Of a stretch of DNA of 64,000 bases, positions 11,059 through 24,234 are shown one piece after another. Where the stretch lies: NCBI GenBank assembly GCA_020796225.1, contig CM036764.1, forward strand, positions 55,874,498 through 55,938,497. Reading direction: 5' to 3'. Position 1 is the first letter of the stretch; each line of letters begins with the position of its first letter. This stretch comes from Arion vulgaris. Taxonomy: Eukaryota > Mollusca > Gastropoda > Stylommatophora > Arionidae. Under the pieces are notes generated by a model. That model was not told where the DNA came from. It saw nothing but the letters and a program-made list of their open reading frames with translations, and did not search any database. The position numbers were made by a program, and so were the translations under genes.

Positions 11059-11635
11059 GCGCGTTACATGTCAGTTTTAGCAGATTTATTGATGCAAGTG
11101 TCAACTGTAAAAGGGGGTGGGGTGTAACTCGCTCTGTTTAATTTGACACGGATGATTGCTAGAAGCGAATAATTTATCGGTGGTAACACATGGTCATGAG
11201 AGACACGGGCTGAGAGATTTACAGACATATGGCCAACCCAAACCCCAGTGACAACATCAACCACCTTACAAGAAGAGATTAGAGCACCATTTTTAGACTC
11301 TGAACCCAACACATAACACTTAATAATAACTTGAACAGAATTCATCCACAAAACACTCCAGAGTGCTAGCTGTGTGCACATCATCATGAAACTGTTCACC
11401 ACCACCTTTTCAGGTGTCAAGCACTAGATGACGTCAAGAAGATCCTCCTTTCTCCAATTCCAGATAAATGGAACATTATACGGAACAAAAGAACAACTTA
11501 CAAATACGTGCAGATACCATTACTTAGCATTGGACCGAAGGGCAAGAGTTCAAGTGCCGCTTGATCATTGAAGAAAAAGTTTAAACATCATTCACAAAGT
11601 GTTACAGTATTTGGCAATCTCTACTAGTTGGATAA

Positions 11636-12830
11636 TAGAACATCTCATGCTAAACTAATAGAACATATCACGCTAAACTAATAGAACATCTCATGCTAAA
11701 CTAATAGAACATATCACGCTAAACTAATAGAACATCTCACGCCAAACTAATAGAACATCTCACGCTAAACTAATAGAACATATCATGCTAAACTAATAGA
11801 ACATCTCATGCTAAACTAATAGAACATCTCACGCTAAACTAATAGAACATATCACGCTAAACTAATAGAACATCTCACGCTAAACTAGACTAACAGAACA
11901 TCTCACGGTAAACTAATAGAACATATCATGCTAAACTAATAGAACATCTCATGCTAAACTAATAGAACATATCATGCTAAACTAATAGAACATCTCACGC
12001 TAAACTAGACTAACAAAGAACATCTCACGAATTGAAACTAATAGAGACATATCATGCTAAACTAATAGAACATCTCATGCTAAACTAGACTAACAGAACA
12101 TCTCACGGTAAACTAATAGAACATCTCATGCTAAACTAATAGAACATTCACGCTAAACTAATAGAACATCTTACGCTAAACCTTTAAAAGAACATCTCAC
12201 GCTAAACTAATAGAACATATCATGCTAAACTAATAGAACATCTCACGCTAAACTAGACAACAGAACATCTCACGAATAACTAATAGAACATATCACGCTA
12301 AACTAATAGAACATCTCATGCTAAACTAATAGAGCATATCAGCTAAACTAATAGGGAAAATCTCATGCTAAACTAATAGAACATATCAAGCTAAACTAAT
12401 AGAACATCTCACGCTAAACTAATAGAACATCTCACGCTAAACTAAAATAGAACATACTCAGCTAAACTAATAGAACATCTCGCTACACAATGAACATTCA
12501 GCTAAACTAATAGAACATCTCAGCTAAACTAATAGAACATCTCACGACTAAACTAATAAGAACATCTCACGCTAAACTAATAGAACATATCATGCTAAAC
12601 TAATAGAACATCTCAGCTAAACTAATAGAACATTCACGCTAAACTAATGAACATCTCACGCTAAACTAATAGAACTATCTTATGCTAAACTAATAGAAAC
12701 ATATCATAGCTAAACTTAGACTAATCAAGAAGAACATCTCACGGTAAACTAATAGAACATCTCATGCTAAACTAATAGAACATATCACGCTAAACTAATA
12801 GAACATCTCACGCTAAACTAATAGAACATT
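11636..12830 (+). repeat. 23-bp tandem array
   Basis: There are roughly 50 copies of the unit CTAAACTAATAGAACATCTC plus ACG/ATG variants. Units alternate between CATCTCACG, CATATCATG and similar forms. Between 12000 and 12740 many copies carry scattered single-base indels. No transposon origin is evident. Confidence 0.9.
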
Positions 12831-12839
12831 GTAAGAAGG

Positions 12840-14220
12840 TTTGTAAAACATTGTCATAATTGACATATTTGAACCATTGACATTATAAAGTTGAATGCGA
12901 TGACTTTCTATATCGTGTTGCCATTGGTAACGATCCTATGTTTAAATATATTTAATGACAAATATTTCCTATAGTCCGTTCAACTTGTCATGCCCAACAG
13001 ATAGAAATTTGTATCTTTGTAACCATTTGATGAAATAACTTGAAAACTTGCATGTGAACTACACATGTTCCCGACGCTACAAAATATTTTTGCCATTCAA
13101 ACAATCATACCATCTAGAAGTTTCCTTCTTTGTGCTATATATTTAACGTGTCCATTGGCATAATTGGAGAAAACTAATGTCTACAGCCATTTAATACATT
13201 GATGACAAAAGTAGCAACATTCACGACGAAATCTACGGTTTTTAAAACAGTTCTAGCATTTTCCGTGTACGAATTCGACTCGTTGTTGACCGTGGTGAAT
13301 AAATGACGTTATTAGTATGACACGTTCGGTTAGTTAATGGCATATTTCGAAATTAGTGTGAAGCTATTGGGTCATGTTTTTGACTTCTCAAAACAGACAT
13401 TGATATATCATTTCTAATGAGTTTGAAGTTACAATGTAAAAAGTGTCATTAATACTATACGCGCATTTCCGCACAGAGGCACATATGGTTCATCTGTACT
13501 ACAGTATAACAAGAACCAGAGAAAAGAGCAATTTTATTATAGTGACATCTCCCTACCACATATGTTCACACGCGCACATTGTACCGAAGAAGCAGCGATT
13601 TGAAAAAAACGTCTCCAAGTAGCTCCGCCATTGCCAGTCCCAAGCCTGGACGTGAAAGTGTGATGGCATTATGACATGGCTGCTAACTTTAACTGTAAGT
13701 TATTTCAAAACAATAATACAACTATGTCGACATTTGTTGTTTATTTCATGACTCTATTGCAAATATCAACATTGGCCCCCATGTATAAGCTGGGATGATA
13801 CGCCTATGCATAAGACTTGTCATCAAATGTCATATTGGTACAGTTACTGTAAAAACTAAAATTCTGTATCAGACTCGCCAAATATGTACCAACATCAAAG
13901 GAAACCGTTATATTACAAAATCCAGGTTTCCTATAACAATTTCTTCCATCAGACATTTGCGTCGGTATAATTCTAAGGTTGGGTGCAAAGTTTCGCTACT
14001 GTAGAATTGATGGTTTTCCTATAATTCGCATTGGACTGTGGGGCATGAGTTGTTACACGGATACTATAACTCATGTAATACTGTAATTGACATATCTTTG
14101 TCTATACCACCAATTTAGCCAGTATTATCACAGCCTTCCCACGGTTTTCTCCAGATCTGTCCTGATACGGTCTGATCAACTCGGATATGTACGTTTCTGT
14201 ACATTGCTGATATAATACAC
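12840..14220. other. Low-copy intronic sequence without recognisable gene
   Basis: It is AT-rich with no tandem structure. The open frame 13795-14004 shows no conserved features. I see nothing else to annotate. Confidence 0.5.
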
Positions 14221-14244
14221 AATGTGGCTGGAAAAAACTCACCC

Positions 14245-14275
14245 CTCTCTCTATCTGTCTGCCTCCTGCCTGCTC

Positions 14276-14306
<31 letters not shown>

Positions 14307-14375
14307 GCTGCCTGCCCTGTCTGTCTGTCTGCCTGCCTGTCTGTCTGTGTCTGTTTCTGTCTGTCTGTCTATATC
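14245..14375 (+). repeat. CTGT/CTGC microsatellite
   Basis: Imperfect CTGT tetranucleotide repeats interrupted by CTGC. Open frames on both strands are low-complexity artefacts. Confidence 0.9.
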
Positions 14376-14394
14376 TCTATATATAATACCACCC

Positions 14395-14640
14395 GTGTGT
14401 TGCCGGGGCTCGCAAGGGGAGCAAAGAATAGTAACACTGCATGCAGGCCTACAAGGCATGTCGTAAGAGGTGACCGAGGAAAGGGCCTATGTAAGTTACC
14501 CTAGTAAATAAAAAGCGTCGCAGAAATCGGCTGTGCTTTCCTACTTGTAGGCGCATAACTGGAACAACGCACAACTCTTAGGCTCAGATCACATACAAAT
14601 CACAAATAGTGGTTTAACAAGAGGTCGATATGGAGTGTTC
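14395..14640 (+). repeat. Dispersed repeat D1 (long form)
   Basis: It matches 57425-57690 (+) and the reverse complement of 24975-25145. Shared blocks are GCCGGGGC, the GCAAAGAATAGTAACACTG block, GGCATGTCGTAAGAGG, AAAAAGCGTCGCAGAAATCG and GCTCAGATCACATACAAATC. Confidence 0.65.
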
Positions 14641-15667
14641 GAAGAAGATATAGATATATATAATACACGCTGCGGCTGGGAAACAAACTCACTCCCATTG
14701 CGGAATTTCATCCTGGTAAATCTGGCGTAAGAAGCAATCGTTCTAACCAATACGATATTGCAGCTCTCATGAGCATCAGGTGACAAGATACAATCCTAGA
14801 TACCATACTTCTCATCAGATCGGGTCTCCCTGTTATCTAGACGATCTTAATACAGTCTGTAATCTTCTGAGATCTTCATGTAGCTCGCATAGCAGACCTT
14901 GATTTCATGCACTGCCAGAATAAAAACACGACTCATGTTTCATGAACTGCAAGATAGCCACCTAGCGGCGACCAACAGAAGTATTTCAAGACAGGTCATG
15001 AACTCACAAAAAGGCTTTACTACAAACACTGACATTGCGAGACTGTGCAAACGAACGACATGACATCCATTACTTCTGACAACGGTGCAGTGTTTCATCC
15101 AATGCTGACTCTGACATGCAAAATAACTACATGTAGGTTATAGAACATTAACAACAGTCATAGATGTTTGATTGCTACAGACTTGTATGCAACATACATT
15201 TCTGCTACTTAACCTACATGCTTGATCATTTTCATTCTCTCTGATATTAAGAGGACGGTGACATACGAAGAATGATATTTGCTGAATGAAAGCATCCAGA
15301 TTATAGTGAAAACCCTGGCATATCCAAAGGACGTAGCCATCAACACAGTAAACCGACTCTTGATGTTCTAGGACACTTCTACGTTCAGTAGTTTGCCATT
15401 GCTTTCGAACGGTGAGTCTATTACCTTGTAATAATCCCAGAATGTTTCCAAACTGCAACGTGGTTGAACCTGGTACTTGGTTCGTGATCGAGTCTCTATC
15501 GCTTGAACTACAGACGTATACAGACGTAACAGACGTCCATCATGACGCTCATAAGACGTCATACGATGTCAACAGATGCTCACATACAGACGTCCATACG
15601 ACGCTTACTATAGATATGCTTAACCGTAACTCTGACTAAGATTATCAACTTATATTCACTTGTACTT

Positions 15668-16830
15668 TATGTCAGATCAGATGTTTCATCTGCTACCGTA
15701 TGACAGTAGACGGTACCATCTGCAACTGTTAAACTTACTGACAGATCAGATGTTTCATCTGCTACCGTATGACAGTAGACGGTACCATCTGCAACTGTTA
15801 AACTTACTGACAGATCAGATGTTTCATCTACTACCGTATGACAGTAGACGGTACCATCTGCAACTGTTAAACTTACTGTCAGATCTGATGTTTCATCTGC
15901 TACCGTATGACAGTAGACGGTACCATCTGCAACTGTTAAACTTACTGACAGATCGATGTTTCATCTGCTACCGTATGACAGTAGACGGTACCAACTGCAA
16001 CTGTTAAACTTACTGTCAGATCAGATGTTTCATCTGCTACCGTATGACAGTAGATGGTACCATCTGCAACTGTTAAACTTACTGTCAGATCAGATGTTTC
16101 ATCTGCTACCGTATGACAGTAGACGATACCATCTGCAACTGTTAAACTTACTGTCAGATCAGATGTTTCATCTGCTACCGTATGACAGTAGATGGTACCA
16201 TCTGCAACTGTTAAACTTACTGTCAGATCAGATGTTTCATCTGCTACCGTATGACAGTAGACGGTACCATCTGCAACTGTTAAACTTACTGTCAGATCAG
16301 ATGTTTCATCTGCTACCGTATGACAGTAGACGGTACCATCTGCAACTCGTAAACTTACTGACAGATCAGATGATCATCTACTACCGTATGACAGTAGACG
16401 GTACCATCTGCAATGTTAAACTTACTGTCAGATCTGATGTTTCAGTGCTACGAGATAGTAGACGAGTACCTCTGAACGTAAACTTACTTGGACAGATCGG
16501 GATGTTTCATCTGCTACCGTATGACAGTAGACGGTAATGCTGCAACGTTAAACTTACAGTGCCCAGATCAGATGATTCCCATCTGCTAGTGCTGACAGTA
16601 GATGGTACCATCTGCAACTGTAAACTTACTGTCAGATCAGATGTTTCATCTGCTACGTATGAAGAAACACACCATCTGCAATGTTAAACTTAACTGTCAG
16701 AAGATGTCCATCTGCTACTCGGAGAAAAGGTAGATGGTACCATCTGAGAATGTTAACTTACTGTCAAGATCAGATGTTTCATCTAGCTACCTGTATGACA
16801 GTAGATGGTACCACTACATTGTGAAGGTGG
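15668..16830 (+). repeat. 69-bp tandem array
   Basis: There are about 16 copies of a 69-bp (23-codon) unit containing the palindromic GATGGTACCATC and the CTGCTACCGTATGACAGTAG segment. Because 69 is a multiple of 3, one frame stays open (TDQMFHLLPYDSRRYHLQLL per unit). Copies after 16350 are increasingly damaged by indels. I found no transposon match in the window. Confidence 0.9.
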
Positions 16831-17232
16831 GCTCGGGAGAGCTAAAGGCTAGGAGAGTAAGCCCTGATAGAAAATCTCCACTACCTTGTGAAGGTGGGCT
16901 CGGGAGAGCTAAGGGCTAGGAGAGTAAGCCCTGATAGAAAATCTCCACTACCTTGTGAAGGTGGGCTCGGGAGAGCTAAGGGCTAGGAGAGTAAGCCCTG
17001 ATAGAAAATCTCCACTACCTTGTGAAGGTGGGCTCGGGAGAGCTAAAGGCTAGGAGAGTAAGCCCTGATAGAAAATCTCCACTACCTTGTGAAGGTGGGC
17101 TCGGGAGAGATAAAGGCTAGGAGAGTAAGCCCTGATAGAAAATCTCCACTACCTTGTGAAGGTGGGCTCGGGAGAGCTAAGGGCTAGGAGAGTAAGCCCT
17201 GATAGAAAATCTCCACTACCTTGTGGGTCAGC
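16815..17232 (+). repeat. 67-bp tandem array
   Basis: Six copies of a 67-bp unit (contains GGTGGGCTCGGGAGAGCTAA), nearly identical. They continue into diverged flanking sequence (17232-17290) with a related 'gaggagtaaaccgtgacagaaaa' segment, which suggests the array grew out of a larger dispersed repeat. Confidence 0.9.
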
Positions 17233-17504
17233 ATTGGGATGCAGAAGGCTAGAGGAGTAAACCGTGACAGAAAAATTCTTAGGGAGGGACGTAAAGCAGT
17301 TGATGTTTATGTGGCTATTCAATTCCACCTTCTGCCATCCCCTGCTTGATTCCAAACATGTGGACTTCAGTAGGATGAAACAGTAGGATAGAGTTTGTGA
17401 AAAATGGCAAAGCACATTCCCAATATCAGTTGCCTAGACTAAGTATAAATGGAGATGGCACTTAATCCTTGCTTTTGGCTAGGACACAACATGGAAAGCA
17501 ACAG

Positions 17505-17700
17505 TCACGTGAGATTGATGGATAAGCTGAAAGACAGAAGAGACAAGCACAAACTCAGAAGTTCTCACAGTAAAACACTTGCCAATTGACTGTCTGTAAA
17601 GACAAGAGAGACATGCTAAAACCTCAGAAGTTCTCACAGCAAAACATCTTCGTCAATTGACTGTCTGTAAAGACAAGAGAACGTCTGCAAGACTTGATAG
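17505..17700 (+). repeat. Tandem LINE 3'-tail segments
   Basis: Two to three copies of a segment with CAGAAGTTCTCACAGTAAAA and CTTGCCAATTGACTGTCTGT. The same segment follows the L1 LINE at 18420-18585 and forms the 3' end of L6 at 1388-1480 (reverse complement). Confidence 0.65.
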
Positions 17701-18430
17701 ACATACTAGTGAGAGAAAGTGAAAAGAAAGGATTAAGCATGAATATAAAGAAAACAGAGGTTATGGTTGTCTCCAAGAAACAAGAAAAACCAACATGTAA
17801 TATCAAAATAAATAACACAACACTGAAACAAGTCCATCGATTCAAGTATCTAGGAACATTCCTAACATCAGATGGAAGATGTACAACAGTGATTAGGAGT
17901 AGAATAGCTCAAACGAAAGCAGCTTTTATAAAAATGAAGAACACACTTCTGTGTAAACTCACTACCAATGACATTGCGAAAACGAGTACTCCAATGCTAT
18001 ATTGAACCAATACTTATGTATGGCAGCGAATCATGGACAATGAACAAACAATCAATACGATCATTGGAAGCCACAGAGATGAGGTTTTACAGAAGAATGT
18101 TGAAAATTTCATGGACAGCAAAGAAAACAACTGTGGAGGTTTTAAATCAGGCTTGCACACAAAGAAAACTTATCAAAAGAATAAGAATCCGACAATCAAG
18201 GTTCTTCGGGCATATAATGCGAAGAGAAGGTTTAGAACATTTGGTAACTACAGGTAAAATTCAGGGAAGGAGAGATCGTGGAAGACAGAGGGAGAAGATG
18301 TTGGATGGCCTGACATCATGGTTCGACAAAATATCGACGTCAGAACTGATTAAATGCACCAAGCAAAGAGAGTTGTGGAGAGACATGATCGCCTACGCCG
18401 GCAGGAATGGCACTTTGATTAGATTGAAAG
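17690..18430 (+). pseudogene. LINE reverse transcriptase C-terminal half (family L1)
   Basis: It encodes the RT thumb and C-terminal region of a non-LTR retrotransposon: NIKKTEVMVVSKKQEK, HRFKYLGTFLTSDGRC, RSRIAQTKAAFIKMKN, then after a frameshift near 17980 YIEPILMYGSESWTMNKQS. RFYRRMLKISWTAKKT, RQSRFFGHIMRREGLEHLVT and MIAYAGRNGT follow. The FADD catalytic motif is upstream of the truncation, so the copy cannot encode active RT. It is the best preserved L1 copy here. Confidence 0.85.
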
Positions 18431-18585
18431 ACAAGAGAGATATACGCAAAATCAGAACTCACAGTAAAACACTTGCCAATTGACTGTCTGTAAAGACAAG
18501 AGAGGCAAGCACAAACTTTAGAAGTTGTCACAGTAAAACACTTGCCAATTGACTGTCTGTAAAGATGATAAAGGCTATATATATC
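18430..18585 (+). repeat. LINE 3'-tail segments after L1
   Basis: Two copies of the CTTGCCAATTGACTGTCTGT-containing tail seen also at 17505-17700. Confidence 0.6.
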
Positions 18586-19555
18586 CTAACTTGCACAATT
18601 CCTCATCACCACTTATTATGTTTGTATACAATTTAGACAGATTTAGGGTAGTAACACTGGCTTTATTTACGGGGGATCTCGGTTCGATCCTAGATGCAGT
18701 ATGATTTACCGAGTGCCAAGTTATCATGTAGAGCCGCTGCCATCATCAAATTTGATATCAGCAAAACACTAGGAAGTAGAAGGCTGAACCGATGAGATGT
18801 TTACTACATCCCCCAACATATGGTGTTGGATTCAAGGACAAATACGAACATAACTTCAGTTTATCCCAGAATAAAACATTGTATGAAAACATGCTCGTCA
18901 GTTGTTCTTTTTTTTTACTATTTAGAAAGATAATAATCACTTTAAATTGGGTAGATGTAACCTTTGTAATCCCGGGAGTATAATGTAGATACGCTCCTGT
19001 GTGTAAGGTAAGATTGTTAGATACATGTAGATACGCCCCTACAAGTAAGATAAGACCATAGATACACGTTATGGCTAACAGAAGATACCAGTTACAGCTA
19101 TCACAACAGTTTGTTTTGACAAATAAACGATAAAAGATTATGAAAGACGCACATGAGAAATATGACTCACCCACTGACGCTCGTTCATATTCTGTTACAT
19201 TCTTCATATCTTCATTTTATCTCTCCTCGAATTTTTCCCAATAAACGTACTCACTCATACAACTAGTATTATTACAATAATATTGCATTGCTAACTATCC
19301 AACTTTCTCTCTCTCTCTCTCTCTCACCCTGCCTCTGGATGTATCTCCATTGCGTGCATCTTGTACATATTTCATCCTGTTTATTACTTTTACAAATCAT
19401 ATTCTGGATTATTCTATTGCAGCGAACTTTGTTTTCTGAATTTTCAATATCCTTCTCTCTCTTCTCACTCTCTCCTCTCAATCTTTTTCTTTCTTTCTAC
19501 CGTGTACAATATTAAAGATGTCTGTTTGTGTGTTGATATTCATGCATTTTTTGTT

Positions 19556-19790
19556 TTGACACGATGACCTGATAACAGAAACTGTCGGTTAAACGAGTGA
19601 CGGTTAATCGAAGTTTTACACGATGACCTGATAACAGAAACTGTCGGTTAAGCGAGTGACGGTTAATCGAAGTTTACAGATGACCTGATAACAGAAACTG
19701 TCGGTTAAACGAGTGACGGTTAATCGAAGTTTTACACGATGACCTGATAACAGAAACTGTCGGTTAAGGAGACGTTAATCGAAGTTTGAC
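19556..19790 (+). repeat. 58-bp tandem array
   Basis: Four copies containing GATGACCTGATAACAGAAAC and CGAGTGACGGTTAATCGAAG. The last two carry deletions. Confidence 0.85.
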
Positions 19791-19844
19791 TTATCTCCGA
19801 TTCTCTATTTCTTCACTAACATTCACTAGTATTCCTTCTTTCTT

Positions 19845-21430
19845 GTCTTTCTATTGTAATGTCTTTTTTCTTTCTTCTATTGTAATGTCTTTCTTTTCTT
19901 TCATTGTAATGTCTTTCTTTTCTTCTATGTAATGTCTTTCTTTTCTTTCTATTGTAATGTCTTTCTTTCTTTTCTTTCTATTGTAATGTCTTTCTTTTCT
20001 TTCTATTGTAATGTCTTTCTTTCTTTTCTTTCTATTGTAATGTCTTTCTTTTCTTTCTATTGTAATGTCTTTCTTTTCTTTCTATTGTAATGTCTTTCTT
20101 TCTTTTCTTTCTATTGTAATGTCTTTCTTTCTTTTCTTTCTATTGTAATGTCTTTCTTCTTTTCTTCATTGTAATGTCTTTCTTTCTTTTCTTTCTATTG
20201 TAATGTCTTTCTTTCTTTTCTTTCTATTGTAATGTCTTTCTTTTCTTTCTATTGTAATGTCTTTTTCTTTCTTTCTATTGTAATGTCTTTCTTTCTTTTC
20301 TTTCTATTGTAATGTCTTTCTTTCTATTTAGTTTGTAATGTCTTTCTTTCTTTCATTGTAATGTCTTTCTTCTTTCTTTCATTGTAATGTCTTTCTTTTC
20401 TTTCTATTGTAATGTCTTTCTTTTCTTTCTATTGTAATGTCTTTCTTTTCTTTCTATTGTAATGTCTTTCTTTTCTTTCTATTGTAATGTCTTTCTTTTC
20501 TTTCTATTGTAATGTCTTTCTTCTTTCTTTCTATTGTAATGTCTTTCTTCTTTTCTTTCTATTGTAATGTCTTTCTTTTTTTCTTTCTATTGTAATGTCT
20601 TTCTTCTTTTTTTCTATTGTAATGTCTTTCTTTCTTTTCTTTCTATTGTAATGTCTTTCTTTTCTTTCTATTGTAATGTCTTTCTTTTCTTTCTATTGTA
20701 ATGTCTTTCTTTTCTTTCTATTGTAATGTCTTTCTTTTCTTTCTATTGTAATGTCTTTCTTTCTTTTCTTTCTATTGTAATGTCTTTCTTTCTTTTCTTT
20801 CTATTGTAATGTCTTTCTTTCTTTTCTTTCTATTGTAATGTCTTTCTTTTCTTTCTATTGTAATGTCTTTCTTTCTTTTCTTTCTATTGTAATGTCTTTC
20901 TTTTTTTTCTTTCTATTGTAATGTCTTTCTTTTCTTTCTATTGTAATGTCTTTCTTTCTTTCTTTTATTGTAATGTCTTTCTTTTCTTTCTATTGTAATG
21001 TCTTTCTTTTCTTTCTATTGTAATGTCTTTCTTTCTTTTCTTTCTATTGTAATGTCTTTCTTTTCTTTCTATTGTAATGTCTTTCTTTTCTTTCTATTGT
21101 AATGTCTTTCTTTCTTTTCTTTCTATTGTAATGTCTTTCTTTCTTTTCTTTCTATTGTAATGTCTTTACTTATTTTCTTTCTATTGTAATGTCTTTCTTT
21201 CTTTTCTTTCTATAGTAATGTCTTTCTTTCTTATCTTTCTTTTGTAATGTCTTTCTTTCTTTTCTTTCTATTGTAATGTCTTTCTGTCTTTTCTTTCTAT
21301 AGTAATGTCTTTCTTTCTTTTCTTTCTATTGTAATGTTTTTCTTTCTATTGTAATGTCTTTCTTTCTTTTTCTATTGTAATGTCTTTCTTTCTTTTCTTT
21401 CTATTGTACTGTCTTTACTTATTTTCTTGT
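19845..21430 (+). repeat. Pyrimidine-rich 25-29-bp array, 1.6 kb
   Basis: There are about 58 copies of a unit built of TTTC blocks plus CTATTGTAATGTC. Unit length varies by whole TTTC blocks. The + strand is almost entirely pyrimidine apart from one short TGTAATG per unit. Confidence 0.9.
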
Positions 21431-22276
21431 TTCTATCTCTTTTATCCATAATTTTTATTTTGTCAAAGGATTGAGTTTATTTCGCCAGATTTTTTTATTT
21501 ACCAGATCTGGTTTGCTTCTTCTCCGCCGCAGAAATGTCGTGAATTAAAATAACAGGATATGTTCTCCATCAAACAGGGAAACAAAATAAGAGTTAATCT
21601 TGACATAGAAAACTGGTTTTGTGACCGCTACCCATGATGCATCTGTATATATCATGATATCACCAGTACATAGTTTATACTTACGGTTCCAACTTCACTG
21701 CAACAGGTCACCCCATAATTGCTCCGTTTCTGTGCCAACGAAAATCACACGAAATACCAACAACTGCCTCCTGTGTGAACTAATTCTAGAATGAAACAGC
21801 CGTACCGCCACAAAAAGCAACCTGCACAGCATAAATGCCTATGGCCGTCGCTAAAGTGTCAACACAAAACTGTTTATCACTTGAATTGCAATTCATCTCG
21901 AAGGGAACATCAATCACGACAAAATCCAGCTTTCTGTACACGCAATATCACTGCATACGGCAGATTGAGTCGGTTCGTCATAACCACTGTCCGCCATTTT
22001 CTGAATACCCACAACAAACGCACGATTGACACAGCAAAAATCATTCCATGTAAAATTCATAGCTCACAGCGTTACTCAAGCACTAACTCAGTAGCTCTGC
22101 AAACGAAACCAGAAAATAGCCAACCAAACATAGTGGAAATACGCTAGCAAAGTCGTCTCCATAATCAAACAGTCCTGATTCTGAATGGCCCTCCCGCCAT
22201 TGCTGGTCAGATTTTTTTCACCAGTAACAACTGTTAAAGAGCAGAAAGAATGATTGATTGATTGATTGACATGTTC
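21430..22276. other. Intronic sequence without recognisable gene
   Basis: The open frame 21791-22147 has no recognisable domain or splice signals tying it to a gene. An ATTG tetranucleotide run at 22250-22268 precedes the SINE. Confidence 0.4.
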
Positions 22277-22579
22277 TAATAAGTGCTCAGAGCCGCTGTA
22301 GCGTAGTTGTTAGTGAACTCGCTTCGCAAGGTTGGTGGTCTGGGTTCAGCTCCCGCGTGGAATTTTTCCCGACCGCGACGGCTTTCAGGTCGACCCAGCC
22401 TCAACTGGGTACCAGACATGCTCTGGGAAAGTAAAGGCGGCCGGCGTGATGCTGACCACATCACCCATCGTGTGCCGACGGTCAATGAAAATACAGGCCT
22501 AACACTGTATTGACCTATATACCACGAGGTATGAAAGGGTTCCTTTACTTTTACTTTTACTTTTTTTAATAAGTGCTCA
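22277..22579 (+). mobile_element. tRNA-derived SINE with 13-bp target-site duplication
   Basis: The element (22290-22566) starts with a tRNA-like head: A-box-like TAGCGTAGTTGTTAGTG and B-box-like GGGTTCAGCTCC. A conserved body (GTCGACCCAGCCTCAACTGG, GCGTGATGCTGACCACATCA) is followed by an ACTTTT tail. It is flanked by TAATAAGTGCTCA at 22277-22289 and 22567-22579, the mark of LINE-assisted insertion. I recall the body from widespread invertebrate SINE families but give no family name. It lies in intron 2 in the sense orientation. Confidence 0.85.
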
Positions 22580-22639
22580 ACTGCTATGAGTTCTTTTACG
22601 TTCTCAACATGAACACAGGACCAACGTTTTGTTGCCCGG

Positions 22640-22745
22640 CTTCATTAAGACTAGAGACATGATTTCACATACATTAAGACTAGACACATGATTTCACATA
22701 CATTAAGACTAGCGACTTGATTTCACCTACATTAAGACTAGAGAT
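22640..22745 (+). repeat. Short 29-bp array
   Basis: About four imperfect copies of ATTAAGACTAGACACATGAT followed by TTCACATAC. Confidence 0.8.
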
Positions 22746-23770
22746 CACTGTAAAATATCCAGAAGAAAGAGGAATGTAGTGTATACTCTGAGAACACTGT
22801 AAAATCTCCAGAAGAAAGAGGAATGTAGTGTATACTTGAGATCACTGTAAAATATCCAGAAGAAAGAGGAATGTAGTGTATACTCTGAGAACACTGTAAA
22901 ATCTCCAGAAGAAAGAGGAATGTAGTGTATACTCTGAGAACACTAAAATCTCCAGAAGAAAGAGGAATGTAGTGTATACTCTGAGATCACTGTAAAATCT
23001 CCAGAAGAAAGAGGAATGTAGTGTATACTCTGAGATCACTGTAAAATCTCCAGAAGAAAGAGGAATGTAGTGTATACTCTGAGAACACTGTAAAATCTCC
23101 AGAAGAAAGAGGAATGTAGTGTATACTCTGAGAACACTGTAAAATCTCCAGAAGAAAGAGGAATGTAGTGTATACTCTGAGATCACTGTAAAATCTCCAG
23201 AAGAAAGAGGAATGTAGTGTATACTCTGAGATCACTGTAAAATCTCCAGAAGAAAGAGGAATGTAGTGTATACTCTGAGATCACTGTAAAATCTCCAGAA
23301 GAAAGAGGAATGTAGTGTATACTCTGAGAACACTGTAAAATCTCCAGAAGAAAGAGGAATGTAGTGTATACTCTGAGAACACTGTAAAATCTCCAGAAGA
23401 AAGAGGAATGTAGTGTATACTCTGAGATCACTGTAAAATCTCCAGAAGAAAGAGGAATGTAGTGTATACTCTGAGATCACTGTAAAATCTCCAGAAGAAA
23501 GAGGAATGTAGTGTATACTCTGAGAACACTGTAAAATCTCCAGAAGAAAGAGGAATGTAGTGTATACTCTGAGAACACTGTAAAATCTCCAGAAGAAAGA
23601 GGAATGTAGTGTATACTCTGAGATCACTATAAAATCTCCAGAAGAAAGAGGAATGTAGTGTATACTCTGAGATCACTGTAAATCTAGAAGAAAGAGGAAT
23701 GTAGTGTATACTCTGAGATCACTGTAAAATCTCCAGAAGAAAGAGGAATGTAGTGTATACTCTGAGAATC
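22745..23770 (+). repeat. 49-bp tandem array derived from LINE L2
   Basis: There are about 21 near-identical copies. One + frame of each unit reads KISRRKRNVVYTLR, a diverged form of the L2 segment VIRKRRWRYVGHTLRR seen intact at 45650-45730. The array continues directly into L2 coding sequence at 23770. Units alternate between GAGATCAC and GAGAACAC. Minus-strand open frames through it are artefacts. Confidence 0.8.
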
Positions 23771-23960
23771 ACAAAGCAGACAATGAAGGGGAAGGTAAAT
23801 GGTTCCAGAAAGAAAGGACGCAATAGAGAAACCCAGAAAGGAATTTTGACTGAGAAAGGCAAGAAATATCGGACTCAATTCCATAGATGATATTGAATGA
23901 GTTGTCCAGGATAGAGCGGTATGGAAAAACTGTTTGCATGCCCTATGTGACATACAGTGT
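23770..23960 (+). pseudogene. LINE L2 3' coding remnant
   Basis: It matches 45740-45910 in gene order: the SRKKGR-like basic segment, then KEARNIGL-like and EEIEQVAQDRAVWRN-like segments with mutations, and GTACGAGAGGAA near the 3' end. It is fused to the 49-bp array on its 5' side. Confidence 0.65.
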
Positions 23961-24234
23961 ACGAGAGGAATTTGTTATGTATAGTGTGTATGTGTGTAGA
24001 TATCTACTCGGGTGTGTTCCTTTATGTGTGTATACGTCTATATTTAGAGCTGTATGTAACTAAATTATAACACTTCCTTCTTCTTCTTCTTCTTCTTCTT
24101 CTTCTTTGCGTTCGTTCTTTACGACCAATTTTAATCACTCTTGTGATATGTTTGATCTTTGCCAAGAAAGTGTATACGTTGCACATTGGTTTGATAGGCC
24201 CCTAAACGCATAGACCTACACGTTTAGGACATGT

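Noticed and set aside
15660..16537. Repetitive protein of 23-residue units
   Set aside because: The 69-bp period keeps one frame open by arithmetic; there is no start context, no splice link, and distal units are riddled with indels.
21791..22147. A possible 118-residue gene in intron 2
   Set aside because: No recognisable domain, no splice sites in phase, and composition like the surrounding intron.
22287..22360. A functional tRNA gene
   Set aside because: The A and B boxes are present but the cloverleaf is imperfect, and the unit is the head of a 277-bp SINE with TSD and tail.
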